A DNA stretch of 64,000 bases from Liolophura sinensis (lineage: Eukaryota > Mollusca > Polyplacophora > Chitonida > Chitonidae). Made by a program: the position numbers and the translations under genes. Under the pieces are notes generated by a model, which was given only the letters and a program-made list of their open reading frames with translations, did no database searches and was not told the origin of the DNA. The stretch lies in NCBI RefSeq assembly GCF_032854445.1, contig NC_088295.1, positions 61,793,249-61,857,248 on the forward strand. Direction: 5' to 3'. Positions 63,171 to 64,000 of the stretch are shown piece after piece; position 1 is the first letter of the stretch, and every line of letters starts with the position of its first letter.

Positions 63171-63611
63171 CAACATTCAACATTCAGATGAACATATCTG
63201 AACACAAAGTTTATCAAAATTTTGGTTGCTACCATTCCTGAAGGACATCTGGGATCGACCTTTCTTTGACACACACTTGACAACAACAAATCGAGTAGTT
63301 TTAGCCAACCTTCTACTGCAGTTATCACACAGAATGTGCACATACATCAGTTCTCTTGTAGGAGATATGTGCTGAGGATACACATAGATAAACACATCTA
63401 TCTGTGCTCTGAGGTTGGTTAGAGCTTCTTTTAAGACATCAGTTAATTAAATGTTGAGCAAGATTTCGGTGAGATTCCCCTATAATGTGTTGTGAAATCC
63501 CGATAACACTTTCTGAAGTTAAACACTTCGTTGTGTAAGCAACTATAACAGCTTCAGAGTGCAAATGATGATGCATAAATTAACTTCGTGGTTTTCCTTG
63601 CAAGCCCAGGC
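63171..63611. other. Non-coding stretch, nothing recognised
   Basis: Overlapping 67-80 codon minus-strand ORFs between 62973 and 63395 have no recognisable content. No repeat is seen. Confidence 0.5.
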
Positions 63612-63625
63612 GTTGCTATGGCGAC
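63612..63625. promoter_or_regulatory. RFX-type X-box-like palindrome
   Basis: GTTGCTATGGCGAC matches the RFX X-box consensus form GTTGCCATGGCAAC at 12 of 14 positions, including both half-site cores. It sits in a small G+C-richer patch (63600-63730). RFX sites often lie near ciliary gene promoters, but no gene is visible here, so function is inference. Confidence 0.3.
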
Positions 63626-64000
63626 ACCATGAACGCTTTCATCCAGGTCATTGGCTTGGCCACCTGGAGCTCAGTCACGACGTAAGGGAAGTAACCTTTT
63701 AAACCTCACACACCCCCTGGGCTACGAGTGAGGACTGGGTTTACAACTGTGCATGGTCCTGCATTTGATGAGGTGATTTGATAAAGGACAATGTCATTAT
63801 TGTCCTATCAGTGTCATTTCTAATAGCAGAACACTAACAGATTTCTCCTCGCAGATAAGTATCAATGTCATCAAGTATGACAGATACCTGTCAAGCAGAA
63901 AACCCTTTACACCATATCTGCATGAGCTTAAAATAAATCATAACATTGAAAATGGCAACCAAGCAGCATATTTCATAATTTTTGTAGTCTAGCAGGATAT
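63626..64000. other. Non-coding stretch to window end
   Basis: Nothing recognised apart from a CACACCCCC-type run near 63709. The window ends within ordinary AT-rich sequence. Confidence 0.5.

Overview
This is eukaryotic DNA. It is AT-rich, carries long (TA)n and (CA)n microsatellites, a minisatellite and many tRNA-derived SINE copies, and has no long open reading frame. Two SINE families identify the likely source. 'SINE-A' has a tRNA-like head reading GGCCTCCGTGGCTCAGTTGG and a 3' tail reading GGCGTAAAACACCAATCAAA followed by (AAAT)n. 'SINE-B' has a conserved core and a 3' end reading GACGTTAAACCCCAAGC followed by (ACTC)n. From memory, both look like SINEs that are common in molluscs and other lophotrochozoans, so a marine mollusc is the best guess and another lophotrochozoan such as a brachiopod is possible. 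No species call is justified.

I find no protein-coding gene, tRNA gene, rRNA gene or miRNA that I can defend. The longest ATG-initiated ORFs are 100 to 156 codons, match nothing I recognise, and are what chance gives in 64 kb. The window is most simply an intergenic desert or part of a very large intron. Single short exons could have been missed.

Layout. 0-9 kb: mostly unique sequence with a G+C-richer block (470-1260), an E-box pair (2.6 kb), a compound (CA)n(TA)n tract (4.8 kb) and a SINE-B with perfect target-site duplications (7 kb). 9-14 kb: a (TA)n tract, a G+C-richer block, a cluster of CACGTG E-boxes, then an 82-bp minisatellite that is itself a dimer of 41-bp monomers. 15-32 kb: mostly unique sequence with one intact SINE-A, a cluster of CRE-like motifs near 20.4 kb, and two G+C-richer blocks (22.0-23.4 and 26.5-27.0 kb). 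32-55 kb: the repeat-rich half. It holds a full SINE-B whose 3' end was later tandemly triplicated, nine or more SINE-A copies, one SINE nested in another, three candidate non-autonomous inverted-repeat elements, an unnamed repeat present twice, and a near-perfect 419-bp inverted duplication abutting a (TA)n tract. 55-64 kb: unique sequence ending in G+C-richer blocks (61.2-62.1 and 62.5-63.0 kb) and an RFX-like X-box.

The items most worth a second look are the 418/419-identical inverted duplication at 39.16/42.37 kb, the dimeric minisatellite with its regularly spaced hairpin motifs, the nested and rearranged SINEs, the CRE-like and E-box clusters, and the unnamed repeat at 34.7/46.9 kb. I did not find a convincing new biological system.
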